Assembly: GCA_002495845.1 (NCBI GenBank)
Contig: DAHF01000103.1
Location: 20,755 to 61,752, forward strand
Length of the DNA: 40,998 nucleotides
Direction: 5' to 3'
DNA from: Sulfolobus sp. UBA167
Lineage (GTDB): Archaea > Thermoproteota > Thermoprotei_A > Sulfolobales > Sulfolobaceae
Position numbers and translations under genes: made by a program
Notes under the pieces: model-generated
What the model was told of the DNA's origin: nothing
The model's database searches: none
What the model saw: only the letters and a program-made list of their open reading frames with translations
In this document: one piece after another, positions 14,145-21,835 of the stretch
Position numbering within the stretch: position 1 is the first letter of the stretch
Layout of the letters: the number at the start of each line of letters is the position of its first letter

Positions 14145-14753
14145 CTAATATTCCATTTCCAATCTACCGTTTCTCATAACGTAGTGATGCTCAGCATGTC
14201 CAACGTCCTTCATATCCTGCGTGATGTAAACCAGTTGAATAGAATTCTTTTTACATAAAGAGATAAATTTTTGGATGAACGAGTCTCTGTCGTTTATGTT
14301 CGAGAACGCTTCGTCCGCAATTATAACGTCAGGCTTTCCCAACAATGCCGTAGCGAGCGAAACTCTCTCTCTATTGCCTAGGCTGAGCTCGCTAAGCTTC
14401 TTCTCTGCTGTTGGAACCTTTAGCTCTTGAGCTACCGTGTCCACGTCTAGGGAGTTTCCTCTTCTCAGCCCTGCCTTATATCCCCACTTCAAGTGCCTAG
14501 AAGGAGTGAAGTTCGGAACGAATGAGGAGGGAGTAACAAGGACTACCCCGCGTTCCCCAAGTTTCTTCTGTGTCACGTCTTTTCCATTTATTTTAACGTA
14601 ACCCTCATCGTGTTTAAGCGACCCGCTCAATATCCTAGCTAGCGTAGACTTTCCGCTCCCGTTCTCCCCTGTTATGGCTATGTTTCCTTCTTCCTTTAGG
14701 CTCACGTCGAGGAAGAAGTCCTTCAGTCTCTTCTTAACAGCACAGTCTATCAT
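14145..14753 (-). CDS. orphan ABC-type ATPase with non-canonical switch residues
   Basis: 202 residues, one nucleotide-binding domain with no membrane partner nearby. Walker A GENGSGKST (29-37), signature LSLGNRE (123-129, in place of LSGGQ), Walker B DVIIADEAF (142-150). Odd: the H-switch position reads ITQD (Q179 instead of His), and the Q-loop region VLVTPSSFVP shows no glutamine. These changes suggest altered ATP hydrolysis or a non-transport role. It is the last gene of an operon with thioredoxin (four-base overlap) and a degenerate acyl-CoA synthetase. Similar ATPases are usually transporter parts, but here I see no permease. Confidence 0.75.
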   Translation of the reverse strand: MIDCAVKKRLKDFFLDVSLKEEGNIAITGENGSGKSTLARILSGSLKHDEGYVKINGKDVTQKKLGERGVVLVTPSSFVPNFTPSRHLKWGYKAGLRRGNSLDVDTVAQELKVPTAEKKLSELSLGNRERVSLATALLGKPDVIIADEAFSNINDRDSFIQKFISLCKKNSIQLVYITQDMKDVGHAEHHYVMRNGRLEMEY

Positions 14754-15148
14754 TGGATGTATTTTGTTAGGGCTTTATCTAAAGTTTCCTCATCTATTGC
14801 GCCAACTAGGGTATCCTCGAGTTTTCCGTTCACGAATATTAAGGTGGTTGGTATGTTCATTATGTTGTATTTGTCTGCCGTTTTGTTGTTCTCGTCCACA
14901 TTGACCCTGCCGAAGAAGGCCTTTTCCTTATATTTGGAAGCTATTTTCTTGAATACGGGCTCATAGAGGTGACATGGAGCGCACCACGTAGCCCAGAAGT
15001 CTAGGACGACTACCTTGTTCTCCTTGAGTATCTCGTCTATGTTCTCGTCTTCAACTTGTTGCAACTCCGATGGGGTTTCCTTCAAGGAATTAGCTAAGCT
15101 AGAAAGCCTCTCTGAGATCTCCTTTACTAATTTATCTATTTCAGACAC
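14750..15148 (-). CDS. thioredoxin with N-terminal helical extension
   Basis: 132 residues; the fold proper begins about residue 35. Active site WCAPC (C56, C59), VVVLDFWATWCAPCHLYEP before it, and the cis-proline in NIPTTLIFVNGK. The first 30 residues (MSEIDKLVKEISERLSSLANSLKE in outline) form an amphipathic helix absent from standard thioredoxins. Cytosolic; no signal peptide. The gene starts four bases after the synthetase stop and overlaps the ABC gene, so it is part of a three-gene operon. It may keep an operon partner's thiols reduced, or just be a housekeeping thioredoxin. Confidence 0.9.
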   Translation of the reverse strand: MSEIDKLVKEISERLSSLANSLKETPSELQQVEDENIDEILKENKVVVLDFWATWCAPCHLYEPVFKKIASKYKEKAFFGRVNVDENNKTADKYNIMNIPTTLIFVNGKLEDTLVGAIDEETLDKALTKYIQ

Positions 15149-15152
15149 GTTC

Positions 15153-16502
15153 TCATCCTTCTATGTAGACTCTCTTAAGCCTCTTATAAAACGCTACCTT
15201 AGAGTTGACGTAGTTCATGATCTCTTCCTCTTTTACGTTTCCCCTTACTTTTACATAAGCTACTGGTTGCTGACCGAGGTTTCCTGCGTCCTCTCCCTTC
15301 ACCTCAGCCCATGTCACATTGGGATGGGTCAACAGGATTTCCTCTAGGTCACGGGGGAAGATAGGGTATCCTTTATACTTCAGCATCCTCTTCTTCACTC
15401 CTCGGAAATAGAGGAGACCCTTTTCATCCATGGACACCAGATCACCGCTCTTCAGCCACTCTTCATTGAAGACCTTCTCAGTTTCCCCTTGATCATCATA
15501 TCCCAACATGATCCAAGGGGCTTTTATTAAGAGTTCTCCAGTTTGGTTCTCTCCTACTTCCTTGTTCTCATCGTTTACTATCTTTACTTCAGCGTTAGGT
15601 AAGGGCTTTCCTATGGAGATGACTCCAGAGAACTCCTTGGGCTGGAAAGTGATCACTAAACCCTCCGTGAAACCGTACTGTTGAACTATGTCCTTGCCGT
15701 ATTTTTGTTTGAACTGCTCCACCGTTTTAGGGAACAGCGGGGCGGCCGTGCTGACACAAAGCTCGAGGCTACTTAGGTTAGAATGGGAAGAATTAAAAGA
15801 GTCGTAAATCATGGGAACCGTAGCGAGGTAGTTCAAACTATATTTCGATATAGCTGAGGATGCCTCGTCGGTGGAGAACTTCTTCATGACGTACATCTTC
15901 CCCCCAGCCTCTAACGTAACTCCGAACACGCTGTTTCCTAGTACGTGAGCTATAGGGACCGTAAGTATCGACTTAACTTCAGTTAACCCTATACCTTTGA
16001 GTAGAGATATCGCGTTAAGCCTGACCCTTTGGGCGCTGTGCCTTACTTGCATCGTTTTTCCTGCTATACCAGCGTAATAGTAGATCAGCCCAGTTTCGTC
16101 CTCTGTATAAGAGTAAGGTGAGGCAGTATTGTTGCTACTGTTTACCTCTGTGACAGTTTTATATCCTTTTAAGTAATCTTTTTCACGTTGAATTATTTCT
16201 TCATCAGTAAATACAACGTCAGGCTTGGAGTCGTCTAAAATGAACTTTAAATCTTCTGCTGAAGTTAAAGGATCTATCGCCACTACCTTAGCCCCAGCCC
16301 AGAATGAAGCTAGGTAATAGAGAACTGACTTCAACGAATTGTTCATAATGTGGGCTACAGTGTCCCCTGGAGACAAGGTAGACGCTATTTGTGATACTCT
16401 CTCCCTAACTTGTTCGTAAGTCAGGGAAGTCTCAGAGTCTATTAAAAATGTAGTGGAAGGCTTTTCTTTATACCACTTTTCTAGCGCTTCTCCATAGCTC
16501 AA
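15153..16502 (-). CDS. acyl-CoA synthetase-like protein (ANL superfamily) with degenerate catalytic motifs
   Basis: 449 residues, shorter than functional relatives (about 500-560). The fold is clear: STAAPL (251-256) for A4, QQYGFTEG (274-281) for A5, and KSGDLVSMDEKGLLYFRGVKKRMLKYKGYPIFPRDLEEIL for A7-A8. Two essential pieces are changed. The P-loop A3, normally TSGTTGxPK, reads YYYAGIAGKTMQV (141-153), and the protein stops after YKRLKRVYIEG, so the C-terminal PKTxSGK lysine used for adenylation is missing. It may be inactive as an adenylating enzyme, bind a CoA ester, or only do the thioester half-reaction. First gene of an operon with thioredoxin and an ABC ATPase. Confidence 0.8.
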   Translation of the reverse strand: MSYGEALEKWYKEKPSTTFLIDSETSLTYEQVRERVSQIASTLSPGDTVAHIMNNSLKSVLYYLASFWAGAKVVAIDPLTSAEDLKFILDDSKPDVVFTDEEIIQREKDYLKGYKTVTEVNSSNNTASPYSYTEDETGLIYYYAGIAGKTMQVRHSAQRVRLNAISLLKGIGLTEVKSILTVPIAHVLGNSVFGVTLEAGGKMYVMKKFSTDEASSAISKYSLNYLATVPMIYDSFNSSHSNLSSLELCVSTAAPLFPKTVEQFKQKYGKDIVQQYGFTEGLVITFQPKEFSGVISIGKPLPNAEVKIVNDENKEVGENQTGELLIKAPWIMLGYDDQGETEKVFNEEWLKSGDLVSMDEKGLLYFRGVKKRMLKYKGYPIFPRDLEEILLTHPNVTWAEVKGEDAGNLGQQPVAYVKVRGNVKEEEIMNYVNSKVAFYKRLKRVYIEG

Positions 16503-16516
16503 GACTATCAGGATAC

Positions 16517-16525
16517 CCTTTAATC
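16517..16525 (+). promoter_or_regulatory. TATA-like box for the beta-RFAP synthase operon
   Basis: cctttaatc, centre 26 bases before ATG 16547. It points to a leaderless start at 16547 rather than the in-frame TTG at 16541. Confidence 0.5.
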
Positions 16526-16546
16526 CTACCCTATTATTTTTTGGTA

Positions 16547-17422
16547 ATGATTACAGTTCAGGGGCTTTCCAGGATCCATATTACGCTCATCAACATGGAT
16601 AGGAAGCTAAACAGGGTAGACGGAGGCGTAGGCATTGCTCTGAAGGAACCGAAGATAATGGTCTCTACTGGGAACTGCATGGATTTTCCGTTGGATTTGG
16701 ACTTCAAAGTTCCTGGGATATGTATAAAGGAAGATTACCCGGAACATGTTGGATTGGGCCACACAACTCAGTTCAGGCTTTCACTGGCTAAGCTAGCCTC
16801 AGAGTATAACCACCTACCTTACACCATTCAAGAATTAGCCTTCAAAGTGAGGAGAGGAACTACGTCGGGTATCGGGCTCTATGCCTTCAGTTATGGAGGC
16901 CTCGTCTTAGATGGAGGTCATTCGCTAAAGGTAAAGAAGGATGTTCTACCTTCCGACTTCGCGGACTCTCCACCCCCGCCCTTACTTGCAAGAATGGATT
17001 TCCCTTGGAAAGTATATATAAACATTCCCAAAGGTAAGAGAGTGTTCGGAAGGGAGGAGTTAGAGTTCTTCAAATCCGCCAAGCCAGATAACGTGGACGA
17101 GCTCTCTAGAGTAGTACTCATGGGGCTTTTACCTTCGGTAGCAGAGAGGGACCTTGAAGGGGCGCTAGACTCGATCAGGAGAATACAGACGCTAGGCTTT
17201 AAGAAGCTCGAAGTGAGTTTGCAATCCGATGAAGTGAAGTCTCTCATGAAAGACATGGAAGTTGCAGGATTCCCCGGGGGGTTATCATCTTTTGGACCAT
17301 TAGTTTACACGTTCGTCTCCTCCAGAAGGGAAGGTGAGGAACTGGTATCCAGATTCGGCGGTTCGGTAGTCGAACCTAACAACGAAGGGGCGAGGGTTAG
17401 ATGGACTACGACGAATTCGTGA
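16547..17422 (+). CDS. mptG: beta-ribofuranosylaminobenzene 5'-phosphate synthase (beta-RFAP synthase)
   Basis: 291 residues from ATG 16547. GHMP-kinase-fold enzyme that condenses PRPP with p-hydroxybenzoate or p-aminobenzoate in the synthesis of methanopterin-type C1 carriers; Sulfolobales make sulfopterin. Seen: SRIHITLINM at the N-terminus, RVDGGVGIALKEP, GLGHTTQFRLSLAKL and RRGTTSGIGLYAFSYGGLVLDGG, the GHMP motif 2 with its glycine-rich loop; C-terminal PGGLSSFGPLVY. The start is set by the TATA box. It leads an operon with an RNA methyltransferase, overlapping that gene by 22 bases in a different frame. Confidence 0.9.
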   Translation: MITVQGLSRIHITLINMDRKLNRVDGGVGIALKEPKIMVSTGNCMDFPLDLDFKVPGICIKEDYPEHVGLGHTTQFRLSLAKLASEYNHLPYTIQELAFKVRRGTTSGIGLYAFSYGGLVLDGGHSLKVKKDVLPSDFADSPPPPLLARMDFPWKVYINIPKGKRVFGREELEFFKSAKPDNVDELSRVVLMGLLPSVAERDLEGALDSIRRIQTLGFKKLEVSLQSDEVKSLMKDMEVAGFPGGLSSFGPLVYTFVSSRREGEELVSRFGGSVVEPNNEGARVRWTTTNS

Positions 17423-18432
17423 TTGAGGAGCTAAGGAAAGTATATGGAAACTACGTAGATTCATTTCTGAGGGAAATAAGGAAGCCGAATCCGAGGCTTT
17501 ACGTTAGGGTCAATACGATCAAGGCCGATCCTGGGGAGGTAGCAGATAGAATAGGTTTCAAGATAGATGAGGACTTCCCGGAAGCCTTGTATGTGCCTAT
17601 AAAAGGCCCATTTAAGGTCGAGACTTACGATGATGTGGTAATCGTAGACAAGAAGACAGCCGAAAGCGTAATGGTGGGCGCTGACGTATTTAGGCCCGGC
17701 GTCAAGAGAGCTAAAGCAAAGGTAGGTAGGAGAGTTACTGTGATGAGCGAACTTGGGGACGTAGTAGGAGAGGGTGAGTTCATAAATTCCCCAGACCTCG
17801 TTGTGAAGGTAGACAATTCTCTATATTCCTCCGTTAAGCTCTCGGAACTGCCAGAGCTAGCTAATGGAGAGATTTATGTTCAAGGCAAGTCTTCCATGTT
17901 TGTGGCCAGATTGTTAGATCCAAGACCGGGAGAAACGATAGTCGACATGAACGCTGCGCCTGGAGGAAAACTCACGCACGTGGTACAGCTCCAGCCTAAA
18001 GCTAGAGTTCTCGGGTTCGACCATACTGCGAGGAAGGTGGAGAAGATGAGGACGTTGTTGGCCAAGATGAACACCGTGGCCCAAGTATTTGAAGGAGACT
18101 CCAGATACCTTTATGAGGACTTCGGTCTTAGGGATGTGGACAAGGTAATAATAGACCCTCCGTGTTCCGCAATGGGGCTGAGACCTAAGCTTTACGATAA
18201 GAAGACTAGGAAAGATATTTTAACATTCTCAGAATATCAAAAGCAATTTTTAAACTCTGCATTCAAAATACTTAAAAAAGGGGGTACTGTGATTTATTCC
18301 ACGTGCACAGTGACTGAAATGGAGAACGAAGGGGTGGTCGACGACAAACGCTTTGATATAGACCTAGAACTGAGGTTCCACCCTATGCATGGGATGACAG
18401 GCTTTTTTATAGCCAAACTGATAAAAAAGTGA
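17401..18432 (+). CDS. PUA-containing RNA m5C methyltransferase (NOL1/NOP2/Sun family)
   Basis: 343 residues. SAM-dependent cytosine-5 methyltransferase for tRNA or rRNA. Seen: an embedded PUA domain (about 78-155, ADVFRPGVKRAKAKVGRRVTV and VVGEGEF), SAM site VDMNAAPGGKLTH (181-193), DxA-type D234-like EGDSRYL, catalytic motif IV DPPCSAMG with C255, and motif VI YSTCT with C302. The arrangement with PUA before the catalytic core resembles NSUN6-type tRNA enzymes. Substrate cannot be told. In the operon it sits between beta-RFAP synthase and gamma carbonic anhydrase-like gene, one base after which the latter begins. Confidence 0.88.
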   Translation: MDYDEFVIEELRKVYGNYVDSFLREIRKPNPRLYVRVNTIKADPGEVADRIGFKIDEDFPEALYVPIKGPFKVETYDDVVIVDKKTAESVMVGADVFRPGVKRAKAKVGRRVTVMSELGDVVGEGEFINSPDLVVKVDNSLYSSVKLSELPELANGEIYVQGKSSMFVARLLDPRPGETIVDMNAAPGGKLTHVVQLQPKARVLGFDHTARKVEKMRTLLAKMNTVAQVFEGDSRYLYEDFGLRDVDKVIIDPPCSAMGLRPKLYDKKTRKDILTFSEYQKQFLNSAFKILKKGGTVIYSTCTVTEMENEGVVDDKRFDIDLELRFHPMHGMTGFFIAKLIKK

Positions 18433-18433
18433 C

Positions 18434-18937
18434 ATGCCTCTAGAAGGTTTCGTGGGGAAGTTCCCAAGGGTAAGTGAGAACTCTTTCATACACCCAACGG
18501 CTTACATCATTGGGGACGTGGAGATAGGGGAGATGTCGAGCGTCTGGCATTACTCTGTAATTAGGGGAGACAATGATTCCATATACATAGGCCGTGGGTC
18601 CAACATACAAGAGAATTCCTCGGTGCATACAGACCCAGGTTATAAAGTTAGGATAGGAGATAATGTCACTGTAGGACATAACGCAGTAATCCACGGGGCC
18701 AAAGTCGGATCCAACGTAATCGTCGGGATGGGGGCAATATTGCTTAACGGGTGCAAAATAGGGGATTATTCAATTATCGGTGCAGGCACAGTTGTCCCTG
18801 AGGGGAGGGAAATCCCGGAATATAGCCTAGCCCTAGGGGTGCCTGCGAGGGTGGTGAGGAAGCTCAAGGAAGAAGAAATAAAAGTTATAGAGGAGAATGC
18901 GATAGAATATATAAATCATGTAAAGAGGTCATTGTAA
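18434..18937 (+). CDS. gamma-class carbonic anhydrase-like protein (left-handed beta-helix)
   Basis: 167 residues. Hexapeptide-repeat protein with the three zinc histidines of the gamma class spaced as in Cam-type enzymes: H65 (SVHTD), H82 and H87 (VGHNAVIHG). It lacks the N-terminal acidic loop of methanogen Cam, so it belongs with the CamH/PaaY/YrdA group, where carbonic anhydrase activity is variable. Nearby residues R54-like IGRGSNIQENS fit the active-site trimer interface, which forms between subunits. Cytosolic. It starts one base after the methyltransferase stop and one base before the next gene, so one transcript is likely. Confidence 0.9.
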   Translation: MPLEGFVGKFPRVSENSFIHPTAYIIGDVEIGEMSSVWHYSVIRGDNDSIYIGRGSNIQENSSVHTDPGYKVRIGDNVTVGHNAVIHGAKVGSNVIVGMGAILLNGCKIGDYSIIGAGTVVPEGREIPEYSLALGVPARVVRKLKEEEIKVIEENAIEYINHVKRSL

Positions 18938-18938
18938 A

Positions 18939-19907
18939 ATGGGCAGGGACATTAAAGCGGTAAAATGGTTCTTCAATACGCAAGTACTTAAGGATCCATT
19001 CAATCCGGGATATGCTACTTTCAAAGTTACTTCGAAGTGCAACCTGAGATGCACCTTCTGCAATCCCTCATATTATAGCGGAGAGTTAGGCGAAGAACCG
19101 ACTGAGAGAGTCAAGAAGATGATAGACAACATGAGGGACTCCTCCGTTATAGTCCTATCCTTTGAGGGCGGTGAGCCCACTTCAAGACCTGATATACTAG
19201 ATCTCTTAGATTACGCGCATGACGGTTCGTTTTACATCATGCTGACATCAAATGGCTACAGGCTAAGGGACGAGGATTTTCTTACCAAGGTGGCAGACAA
19301 AATAGATTTCTTACACTATTCTATAGATGAGTACCATTGGAACGTGAAGAGCTTAGACGACATTTGCAGGTTCAGGAAATATGGGATAAAAGTGAACGTC
19401 CAGACCGTAGTTACTAGATTCAACTTGGACAAGTTAGAAGAGAAAGTCAGAAAGGTAAGGGAGTGCGGTTATAAGATACTAGCGATGCCAGCAGTAGACT
19501 ACCCTGACTCAAAAGTGAAGCTTGCTCCAGACCCAGAGAAGTTCTACAAGGTAATGTATGAACTAAAGAGCAAGTACGGCTCCACTTTAAATAACTCTTG
19601 GGGGTTCATCAACGCATTAGTAGGGAATGTACCATCTAGAGTTACAAGCTACGCTATAACGATATATCCTAACGGTGATCTACCTTATCCTGACGATATA
19701 AACGGACAAGTTGTAGGTAACGTAGCGGAGACCAAATTGAGGGACATAATGAAGTCAGAAAAAGTTAAGTCATTACAAAAGAAAATGCTGGAGAACCAAG
19801 CTAAGTTCGAGTACCTTCACCTCCAGACAGCCTCATTTAATAGCCTTAAAGACCTCATATCGTATGCCACGGAGATGGCTAAATGGCGCTTTACCGGTAA
19901 GGCTTAA
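18939..19907 (+). CDS. radical SAM enzyme with SPASM-like tail lacking cysteines
   Basis: 322 residues. The cluster motif CNLRCTFC (C34, C38, C41) and the SAM-binding LSFEGGEPTSRPD, followed by LTSNGY, mark a MoaA/PqqE-like barrel. The C-terminal segment YAITIYPNGDLPYPDDINGQVVGNVAE resembles the SPASM/Twitch stretch that normally reads YPNGDVxPC, but the cysteines that bind auxiliary clusters are missing, and the rest has no CxxC. So only the SAM cluster is predicted. Products of such enzymes range from peptide modification to cofactor or lipid chemistry; no target is indicated. Last gene of the operon from 16547; it ends convergent with xerA with a four-base overlap. Confidence 0.82.
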   Translation: MGRDIKAVKWFFNTQVLKDPFNPGYATFKVTSKCNLRCTFCNPSYYSGELGEEPTERVKKMIDNMRDSSVIVLSFEGGEPTSRPDILDLLDYAHDGSFYIMLTSNGYRLRDEDFLTKVADKIDFLHYSIDEYHWNVKSLDDICRFRKYGIKVNVQTVVTRFNLDKLEEKVRKVRECGYKILAMPAVDYPDSKVKLAPDPEKFYKVMYELKSKYGSTLNNSWGFINALVGNVPSRVTSYAITIYPNGDLPYPDDINGQVVGNVAETKLRDIMKSEKVKSLQKKMLENQAKFEYLHLQTASFNSLKDLISYATEMAKWRFTGKA

Positions 19908-20755
19908 CCGAAGGTCTTCTTGTAGATTTCTTGAGCATCGTCGTTCACCAGATGCATGTATATCTGCGTTGTCTTGATGTCATGGTGTCCTAATATCCTC
20001 TGTAATATCGGTAGAGGTATTCCTCTCTTTACCGCCATCGTGGCGAAGGTATGACGTAGTATGTGGGGTCTCAAGTCCTCTATTCCGCATCTCTTTCCTG
20101 CCCTTTTGATTAGCTTATAAAGGGCTTGGTAGCTCATGTCAAACAGTCTGCTCTGTGGTTCCTTTCCGCGGATGTAGGATCTGAGCTGGGTCGCAGTGTC
20201 TTCGGTGAAGAAAACTACCCTTTCCTCACCGTTCTTCGTGTTTCTCAGCCTCAAGAGATTGTGATTCAAATCTACATCTGCGACCCTGAGGGACAGGAGC
20301 TCATTTGAACGCATTCCGGTTTCTAGCAATAGCTTTACAGCCAATCTGCCTTTCCTCCCTCTTATTGCGTTGACCAATGAGAGGGACTGCTTCTCGTCGA
20401 GGGCTTTGTACTCCTTTCTCCTGATGCGAGGTAAAGGTCCTTTGATATCTTTTCCTATCCACTTGAGATACCTTCTTACGGCTATGCCGTACGACCTAAC
20501 CGTGACCGTCTTAGCCCTTTTCTCTTCTATGTCGTCCACTCTGGTTTTCCCCTTTCTTGACATTAATGATATCATCCATCGATTGAAATCTGACGTGGAA
20601 CATTCCTTGGGGTCTTTTCCTATGAAGTCAAGGAAGTCCTTGACAGCAGTGGAATAGAGCTTAATCGTGCCCTTTCCCGCCCCTGCTAATATGAGTGAAT
20701 TAACGAACGATTCTAGGCTAACGTCGTCTGTAGCGGAGCCTATTTCTAGCCTCAC
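19904..20755 (-). CDS. xerA: tyrosine recombinase XerA
   Basis: 283 residues from GTG 20755 (290 from TTG 20776). Resolves chromosome dimers at dif. All catalytic residues are visible (numbers from 20755): R149 in TGMRSNELL, K174 in NTKNGEE, H231 and R234 in HILRHTFA, H257 in LGHHDIKTTQIY, nucleophile Y266. N-terminal SAM-like domain about 12-95. The C-terminus ends YKKTFG shortly after the tyrosine, as in archaeal XerA. Start choice: a TATA-like tttttaat (minus, about 20779-20786) is centred about 27 bases before 20755, which would make GTG 20755 leaderless and put TTG 20776 upstream of transcription. Confidence 0.9.
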   Translation of the reverse strand: MRLEIGSATDDVSLESFVNSLILAGAGKGTIKLYSTAVKDFLDFIGKDPKECSTSDFNRWMISLMSRKGKTRVDDIEEKRAKTVTVRSYGIAVRRYLKWIGKDIKGPLPRIRRKEYKALDEKQSLSLVNAIRGRKGRLAVKLLLETGMRSNELLSLRVADVDLNHNLLRLRNTKNGEERVVFFTEDTATQLRSYIRGKEPQSRLFDMSYQALYKLIKRAGKRCGIEDLRPHILRHTFATMAVKRGIPLPILQRILGHHDIKTTQIYMHLVNDDAQEIYKKTFG

Positions 20756-20842
20756 ATATACTAAATTACTTAACAAGAATTAAAAAGGAAAAGGCGAAGT
20801 AGACGAAGCGAAAAAGTTTGAAGGGTCATGTATATATATTTT

Positions 20843-21610
20843 TTATTTCTCTTCTATTCTCTTCTTTGAAGCCCCGGTGAGATATACGTAAACGTTTACC
20901 TTAAAACTTCCCTTCAAACTGTTCAACACAGTCTCATCTCTTTTCTCTGAGCTTCCATCGTTAATGTAGACTTCCTTAAACTCTCCATTCATCATCAGAA
21001 CTCTGAAAGATATCCCTTCTCCAAGTCCTGAAATATATACAACTGGATATTTAGATACCTCAGTATACATGCTCTCTAGGAAAGTAGCAAGGTTTGGTTC
21101 AGCATCTATGTTTTCTGTCTTCTCTAACTTCGACTTCAATAATATTTTAGAGACGTCAGAGATTTTGCCTAAATCAAGCTTGCCAAAGTCCAGCCCTATT
21201 TCATTTGGCCTTTCCTCCTTAACTTGTTCAGCTATTGTCTTTGCGACTTCATTTCCAATTGTAGAAATTGCCTTAGAAACTATCCATTCCTTCTCTCCCA
21301 CATACTTTAACATGATTTTTATGCTACATTCCTTAGGGGACTGGTTTAGGGAGAACATCAGTTCCAAAAGCGAGCTTTTTGCCTTCAGCTTATACTCTAT
21401 GAAGTCCTTTCCGATCAAGCCTATCTCAGTCGAGAAGGTCTCCTTGTAGCTGAATATCCCCATCCTGTTGAACCTTAAAGTTACCTCATCTCCCTTCAGT
21501 CCTACTAGATAGGGAAGATTGCTTATTATGTTAGTTTTATCCATGAGCCATTTCTCGACACTCTTACATGATACCTCCGATGTAATATCCTGTGAGTATA
21601 ATTTTGTCAT
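20843..21610 (-). CDS. hypothetical protein, 255 residues, with palindromic promoter
   Basis: I do not recognise the family. The sequence starts MTKLYSQDITSEVSCKSVEKWL and shows alternating strands (VTLRFNRMGIFSYKETFS, FIEYKLKAKSSLLELMFSL) that look like a START/SRPBCC-type or lipid-binding beta-grip, a middle helix AISTIGNEVAKTIAEQV, and a C-terminal third (SFRVLMMNGEFKEVYINDG..FKVNVYVYLTG) that may be a second beta domain. No membrane helix or signal; two cysteines. It is monocistronic, flanked by xerA and the OCD gene. Probably restricted to Sulfolobales. A palindrome covers its start codon. Confidence 0.7.
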   Translation of the reverse strand: MTKLYSQDITSEVSCKSVEKWLMDKTNIISNLPYLVGLKGDEVTLRFNRMGIFSYKETFSTEIGLIGKDFIEYKLKAKSSLLELMFSLNQSPKECSIKIMLKYVGEKEWIVSKAISTIGNEVAKTIAEQVKEERPNEIGLDFGKLDLGKISDVSKILLKSKLEKTENIDAEPNLATFLESMYTEVSKYPVVYISGLGEGISFRVLMMNGEFKEVYINDGSSEKRDETVLNSLKGSFKVNVYVYLTGASKKRIEEK

Positions 21611-21634
21611 GATATGCTCTATATTATATCATGA
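21607..21634. promoter_or_regulatory. 9-bp inverted repeat over the start codon of the 255-residue orphan
   Basis: TCATGATAT (21607-21615) and ATATCATGA (21626-21634), perfect arms separated by ten bases, cover the ATG (21610, minus strand) and reach the TATA-like cttaaaa (minus, about 21635-21641). This is an arrangement expected for a dimeric repressor or for autoregulation. Confidence 0.55.
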
Positions 21635-21803
21635 TTTTAAGTATATCTATTATGTCTGATTTTAAATATATAACTTTTCCTTAACAATGTTAAAGAAACA
21701 CATCAGGTAGTGAAAGGAATAAAATTGTCAAAATAAAGAGAAAGAGGAAAAATGATTTAAGGCGTCTACGCGTCATTTGAGGATTATAGTAGGTTGAAAA
21801 TCT

Positions 21804-21813
21804 CTTTAAATAA
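21804..21813 (+). promoter_or_regulatory. TATA-like box for the OCD-family gene
   Basis: ctttaaataa, centred 28 bases before the ATG at 21836. The intergenic stretch 21635-21803 between it and the divergent orphan's promoter holds nothing else I can support. Confidence 0.5.
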
Positions 21814-21835
21814 ATCCTTACTCTAAGGTAGAATC

